Assembly: GCF_017591435.1 (NCBI RefSeq)
Contig: NC_059276.1
Coordinates: 9,677,776-9,741,775, forward strand
Length of the DNA stretch: 64,000 nucleotides
Origin: Portunus trituberculatus
Taxonomy: Eukaryota; Arthropoda; Malacostraca; Decapoda; Portunidae
Direction: 5' to 3'
The position numbers and the translations under genes were made by a program. This document shows, one piece after another, positions 48,596-64,000 of the stretch (within the stretch, counting starts at the first letter, position 1; every line of letters starts with the position of its first letter). Below the pieces are notes generated by a model, which saw nothing but the letters and a program-made list of their open reading frames with translations, made no database searches and was not told where the DNA came from.

Positions 48596-48792
48596 GTGAC
48601 GCATCTATATATTCATTCTGCTTGCTATTTGGTGACTTTATACAGCTTCAGAAACTCATGTGGGGGTTAAAATGGTGAGGACTGTGGCCATTAATCCTCT
48701 GACCTCCCATAGACCCTTCCTAATGTCAATAAAATGGTCTAATCGTACACATATCTTTAGGTAAAAATGAGTCCCGACATTGAAAGGACAAA
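48596..48792 (+). repeat. Family B repeat
   Basis: Forward copy lacking the first bases, with 'tatattcattctgcttgc', 'cctcccatagacccttcc' and the end 'cgacattgaaaggac'. Confidence 0.75.
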
Positions 48793-48999
48793 TGGCAAAG
48801 AGAAGTGATGTAATACTGTCACAGGATCGATATCTACGGGAAATTAAGTAATAATAAGATAAAGTAGATAAAAATATGAAGAAATAGGGTTCTAAAAAAA
48901 TTTATGTATGTTATTGTAAATTACATCATAGAGGTAATAAAATAATGTCCAAAAATGATGAAATAGCTTAGCAATGAAGTGTATCTATTTACTAATACA

Positions 49000-49760
49000 A
49001 AAAAAAAAAAAAAAATAAAATAAAATAAAAGATCAGTATGAGAATTTAGGACGTATTTATAGGACGTGACAAAATTAGTGATAGGTATGAGAAAATATCA
49101 ATTAAAACGGAACAGCAATATCTAAAAAGCTCAAATAAAGTAAGACATGATAAAACTTATTTAGCAAGATACCACACGATTTCCAGCCACTCAGAAATAA
49201 ATTAGGACATGAAAGGAGGTTATTAATGTACAGACACTTTAATAGAATGACAAACAAAACCGCATAGTGATATATACGGAACGCGAGTACGATAATCCTT
49301 AAAAAAAAAATATATATATACGATATCTAAAACTGAAATAAGACATTGCACATTTTCCAAGTACCAAAAAATAAGAAAGATAATTAAAAAGGGTAAAAAA
49401 ATGAAAGACGAACATTAGAATACCAGTACTTTAATAGAATAACAAACAAAACCGTACAGTGGTGCAACATTATGAGAGTACGATAATAACGAAAGAAATT
49501 GAAGTAAGACCTCGCACAGTTTCCAAGCACCATAAGATAAGAAAGATAGTTAAAAAGTGAGAAAAAAAAATGAAAAGGAAACATAGAATAACAAACAAAA
49601 CCGTACAGTGATGCAACACAGAGTACGATAATCTTTTAAAAAATATATATACGATACTCAAAACTGGTATACGACCTTAAACAGTTTCCAAGGAGCAAAA
49701 AAATGAGAAAATAATTAAAAGGAAGCAAAAATAGACAAAAAATGAAATAGAAAATGTAGA
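49000..49760. repeat. Minisatellite upstream of RAB11
   Basis: Four to five units sharing 'agaataacaaacaaaaccg', 'agagtacgataat' and 'ttccaag-acca-aagataag'. Confidence 0.75.
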
Positions 49761-49864
49761 AATCCACGTATGTAATGACAAAACACCACATGAACAATGA
49801 CTAATAGATACATGGCGTAATCAGATAAGAGAAGGACCGGAATAAATTTAACCACCAGCATAAA

Positions 49865-50176
49865 GAATCAAATCGTATTGGAGAGAGGGCGGTGCGTGAA
49901 TCCTCCTCTGAAACCTGCGCCTTCCCACAACCAGAGGCGTAAAGGGTCGCCATCTTGAATTACCGTGAGCCAGTCCTGCCGCTTTATCGCCGAATATCTG
50001 AGCCATCACGGTACTTAGAGAGCCGGAGTGTGTTGTGAATGGTGGTTTATACCCTCGGCTTCCTCCTGGTGGGTGAGGAAAGGTGATAAGCCGTTTTATT
50101 TTTTCGTTTCAGTGTAAAAACTCGAGACGGGGGACTTTTGTTTACGTTTTATCATTTTCCACTCCCCCCTTGCGAG
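49865..50176 (+). promoter_or_regulatory. RAB11 promoter and 5' UTR region
   Basis: About 310 bp of CpG-richer, non-repetitive sequence directly before the RAB11 ATG, standing out from AT-rich surroundings. It contains 'gtcgccatcttgaatt', the reverse of a YY1/Pleiohomeotic-type AAGATGGC core often found near transcription starts. No TATA box is evident. The transcription start cannot be placed from sequence alone. Confidence 0.5.
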
Positions 50177-60702
<10,526 letters not shown>

Positions 60703-60869
60703 GGCGGGGTTTCTCTCTCCCCGTTCAAGGCTGCCTATTCGGGAAAGAAAGAGACAAGGGTTAGAGTCGCCCCTTCCTCGTGTTCAGTCTTTCCACACAC
60801 TATACCTTGCACCTTCTAAATATTTGCCTCACCTTATGTTTTCCTGCCCCTTTGCTCTTCGGTGTTGAG

Positions 60870-61280
60870 CGCACACACACACATACATACACACATACTC
60901 ACACACACATACACACACACACATACCTATTCCTTGCTTGTTTGTTAAGGAGGAGGTACCTTATGCTGTTTTCTGTTGGCTCTACACTCTTTCCTGTAGC
61001 AATGACCCTACCCATGTATACCATAGTGGCTAAATTTCTGTACACCACCACCACCACCACCACGCACTTTAGTGGATGGATTAATGGGTAATTTTGCCTT
61101 CCACCTGCCCTGTGGTTTCCTGTCAGCCCACAATGCAATGGGCTCAGCATGGGGTGAAATATTAAGTGTTTTCACGGCTCTGCGCATCAAAACGTTGATA
61201 TACCAAGCGGAACCCGGTGCATGGATATATTTCCCACACACACACACTTACGTACACACGCACACACAAACGCACAAATG
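60870..61280. other. (AC)n, (CCA)n and an unexplained non-simple segment
   Basis: Short AC tracts at 60872-60922 and 61228-61280 and CCA at 61043-61062 flank about 160 bp (61070-61230) of normal-complexity sequence. It may be an old interspersed repeat; I cannot identify it. Confidence 0.4.
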
Positions 61281-61899
61281 CTTAGCTCCTGGTGGACTTT
61301 CTGTGTTCTGGCGACTTAATTTGGCATAAAGCGTTGCCATATCCCTCGCTTCATACCAGTTTGAGTTAAATTTGTTGCCATATCTTGCCATGCCTTGCTG
61401 TGCCTTGCTGCTCCGGCCCCCAGTTGACTCTAGCATGCTTCACTAGTTCTTGATCTCTCTAATGCTGGCAGTGCTTTGGGTGTGTCGGCTGGTGCATGAT
61501 AAGTTCAAGCATTGTGTTCAGGTTTCTGTGGTTATAATGGCCAGTTTTTGCCTTACCAGTGCTTGTGTCCCTTATGAAGCTTGTGTGTCATGTGTTTTGG
61601 ATGAATTAATGTGTTGGTTTGCTTCCACAGGTTTATGAGTGTGTGTTTTAGTTGTGTTTGTTAGGTGTACTTACACACACACACACACACACAGAAATAA
61701 TTTTTTTCTGTGTGTGTATGTGTTTGCTCTTATTTTTCTCTTTGTTAGGCACACACACACATACATACAAAAATGATCATGTTTTTTTAATGTTTTAGGT
61801 CTTATTCTTGTGTTAGCTAGCCATTCACACACACAAACACACACACATAATTATCTTTTTGCACTCCATATTAATTCCAACAGTCACTAAGCTCTTACT

Positions 61900-62112
61900 T
61901 AACCCCTTCAGTGCCTTGATGCATTTTTTCCTATTCATTCTGCTTACTATTTGGTGATTTTGTACAGCTTCAGAAACTTGTGTGGGGATTAAAATAGTGA
62001 AGACTCTGGCCATTAACCTTCTGACTTCCATAGACCCTTCCTAATGCAAATGAAATGGTCTAATCAAACAAAACTCATGGTAGAAATGTGTCTCTGTGCT
62101 GAAGGAGTTAAA
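61900..62112 (+). repeat. Family B repeat, between RAB11 exons 5a and 5b
   Basis: Forward copy from 'ttaaccccttcagtgccttg' to 'ctgtgctgaaggagttaaa'. Confidence 0.85.
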
Positions 62113-62369
62113 TAGACCCACAGATTCACAGTGCACAATGTATAGAGGATGGAAAGTTTTGGGTTAGTTGAAGTGGTGAGGAAGCCAGAAGCCACACAAC
62201 TGGTCTGGTGTTTACTCTTGTGGCTTGAGATGAACTGCAAGGGAGGAATTATAGGTAGAGAAGCAGTTTATTGTGTTTACTTCTCTGTTTACTTATCTTT
62301 CTCTTGATTAATTTAGTCCTGGAGGTAGTTAGGATAAGTTAGGTATATTAGAATTACACTTAACGCATT

Positions 62370-62786
62370 TTTTCTTTTTTCTTGTCATTAACTCAACATT
62401 CGGACATTCCAGAAATTATTATTACACTTTTTAATCCAGTTTTTCTCATTATTCTCATCACTAACTCAACATTTGGACCTTTTAGAAATATTAGACATTT
62501 TAATTACATTTTTTACCCATTTTTTCTCATTATTTTTGTCACCAACTCAACATTCGGACATTCCAGAAATTATATTTACACTTTTAACTCATTTTTTCTC
62601 ATTATTCTTGTCATTAACTCAACATTCCGACATTCCAGAAATATTAGACATTATAATTACATTTTTTAACCCATTTTTTTCTCATTCTTGTCACTAAGTC
62701 AACATTTGGACCTTTCAGAAATTAGTATTACACTTTTAACCCATTCTCATTATTCTCGTCACTAAGTCAACATTTGGACCTTTCAG
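62370..62786 (+). repeat. Minisatellite leading to RAB11 exon 5b
   Basis: Five units of 68-81 bp, 'cactaactcaacattcgga' plus 'cattccagaaat', with acceptor-like AG at 62412, 62485, 62566, 62638 and 62718. The true acceptor at 62786 ends the series. Only the first four exon bases (aaat) are shared. Confidence 0.85.
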
Positions 62787-62917
62787 AAATCTACCGCATA
62801 GTGTCAAGGCAGCAGCTCCCTGACAGCGGCACGTGCGAGCCTCCTGGTGGGAAAACGATCACTGTTGAACCTACAGAGGATACTAATAGATCTACTAACA
62901 ACTGCTGTGCCCGTTAG
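62787..62917 (+). CDS. RAB11: RAB11 alternative last exon 5b
   Basis: Behind the acceptor 'tggacctttcag' (ending 62786) an open 131-nt exon begins in the phase left by exon 4 and reads EIYRIVSRQQLPDSG, then TITVEPTEDTNRSTNNCCAR and stop. The first seven residues repeat those of exon 5a, the rest is a different hypervariable region, and a CC motif is again at the C-terminus. Spliced to exon 4 in place of 5a it would give a 213-residue RAB11. It lies 2.1 kb after 5a. It could be a degenerate duplicate, but the preserved frame, phase and CC argue for function. Confidence 0.8.
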
Positions 62918-62934
62918 TCCCACCAACACCCCCT

Positions 62935-63131
62935 CCCCCCACCACCACCACCACCACCACCACAACCAGTCCCCCTCTTCACCTACACCCTGCCATCCTT
63001 GTCCTAACCACCACTACCTGATGTCCCAGTAATTCTTTTTGTCTCTCTCTCTCTCTCTCTCTCTCGCTCTCGCTCTTGCTCTTGCTCTTGTTCTCGCTCT
63101 TGCTTTCTCTCTCTCTCTTGCTATTGCCACT

Positions 63132-63172
<41 letters not shown>

Positions 63173-63211
63173 TGGTTGTGCTGTGACAGGGTTCTGGAGA
63201 GGGGCAGCTGG

Positions 63212-63299
<88 letters not shown>

Positions 63300-63480
63300 G
63301 GCATTGAGGTTACTCTGCTGAGGATGTTGGGAAATATAATTATACATATATATATAATATTGTTTGCTCACTTATGATGCAATCTCTGTTTATTCCTCTT
63401 CCTTCCTTCCTTCCTTTCCTTCCTTCCTTCATTCATTCCCTCCTTCCTTCCCATCACCACCACCACCACCTCCTCCGAGA
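62935..63480. repeat. Microsatellites after RAB11
   Basis: CCA 62940-62963, CT/CTTG 63041-63118, GT 63134-63172, AC about 84 bp 63214-63297, and TTCC 63405-63432. 63480-64000 shows no recognisable feature apart from a weak ATTAAA at 63690. Confidence 0.9.
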
Positions 63481-64000
63481 GAGAAGACCAGCCACCCTTA
63501 CCTTTCCTTGAGGATTGTGATAACACTGTCCATATTCACAGTATGTATAATCAGTGTTAGGGACGCCAGTGTTGAGATTAGGGTTAAGGCAACAGCCGCC
63601 ACACACACACAGGTAGTGAGTGGGACAGGGACATGTTTGGCTCAGTTTTGTTGAAGCTGCAAATTGTTTATATTATTAGCTTAAAAGTTATTAAAGAAGA
63701 AAAAAAAATATGAAAAAAATGAAATGTGGATTGCTACACTATATTACTAGTATTGTTTGGTGATTTTTGTTTATTTCTCTTTTTTTTTTGGTTTCTTTGT
63801 TTATTTTTTGTCAAGACGTTTGAGTCAGAATTGGACCAAAGTGTGATTAGAGGCAAATTTTTGTGCAAGGTGTTGCTCCCAAAGGTTAGATGTAAATGTG
63901 GTCAAAGTCTAAGAAGCACTGTCACTGTCACCCTGTTCTGTATCATTCTTCACTGTACAGAGAGCTTCTTGCTTCATATCAAGCTATTTTGTATCAGCAG

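Noticed and set aside
50090..50131. Tiny 5' UTR intron before the RAB11 start
   Set aside because: A donor-like 'aaaggtgataag' and acceptor-like 'tcgtttcag' exist, but the gap of about 40 bp is shorter than typical functional introns.
61070..61230. Possible extra RAB11 exon
   Set aside because: Normal complexity, but no frame with matching phase and splice sites, and no resemblance to a Rab tail.

Overview
The window is nuclear DNA of an animal, almost certainly an arthropod and most likely a decapod crustacean. It has split genes with GT/AG introns, interstitial TTAGG-type repeats (the arthropod telomere motif), tRNA-derived SINEs, and an extreme load of (CT)n, (GT)n, (CTA)n and (GATA)n microsatellites and 60-170 bp minisatellites. 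The decapod placement is an inference from repeat style; the sequence does not prove it.

Four protein-coding loci can be supported. (1) 11185-16485, plus strand: a complete 8-exon CLYBL gene (mitochondrial citramalyl-CoA lyase, 335 residues). (2) 20831-27695, minus strand: a 4- or 5-exon gene for a basic Arg/His/Cys-rich repeat protein of about 407-450 residues. It is not confidently recognised; its ends weakly recall Cep57. (3) 29282-35788, plus strand: a 7-exon SIRT6-type sirtuin. As given it carries two reading-frame breaks, a net -2 in exon 3 and a net +1 in exon 7, after which a long acidic tail stays open. (4) 50177-62917, plus strand: RAB11, with four shared exons and two alternative last exons (60563-60702 and 62787-62917), each encoding its own hypervariable tail and C-terminal CC prenylation motif.

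Layout: 1-11 kb is microsatellites, minisatellites and repeat copies with no gene. 11-16.5 kb is CLYBL. 16.5-20.8 kb is AT-rich and minisatellite DNA. 20.8-27.7 kb is the minus-strand gene, whose long intron holds minisatellites and a perfect 33-bp-arm palindrome. 29.3-35.8 kb is SIRT6. 36-49.8 kb is repeats, including a microsatellite cluster at 43.8-47.7 kb. 49.9-62.9 kb is RAB11. The last kilobase is microsatellite and unremarkable sequence. The four genes share no pathway or operon-like organisation; they are ordinary neighbours.

The most unusual signal is structural. In three unrelated genes, minisatellites run up to an exon boundary, and their units contain degenerate copies of that boundary (acceptor plus the first bases of the exon, or donor plus the first bases of the intron). 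The clearest cases are RAB11 exon 3 (eight decoy copies), CLYBL exon 3 (five), RAB11 exon 4 (two) and SIRT6 exons 5 and 6 (two each). Two interspersed MITE-like families with inverted ends, called A and B here, recur throughout.
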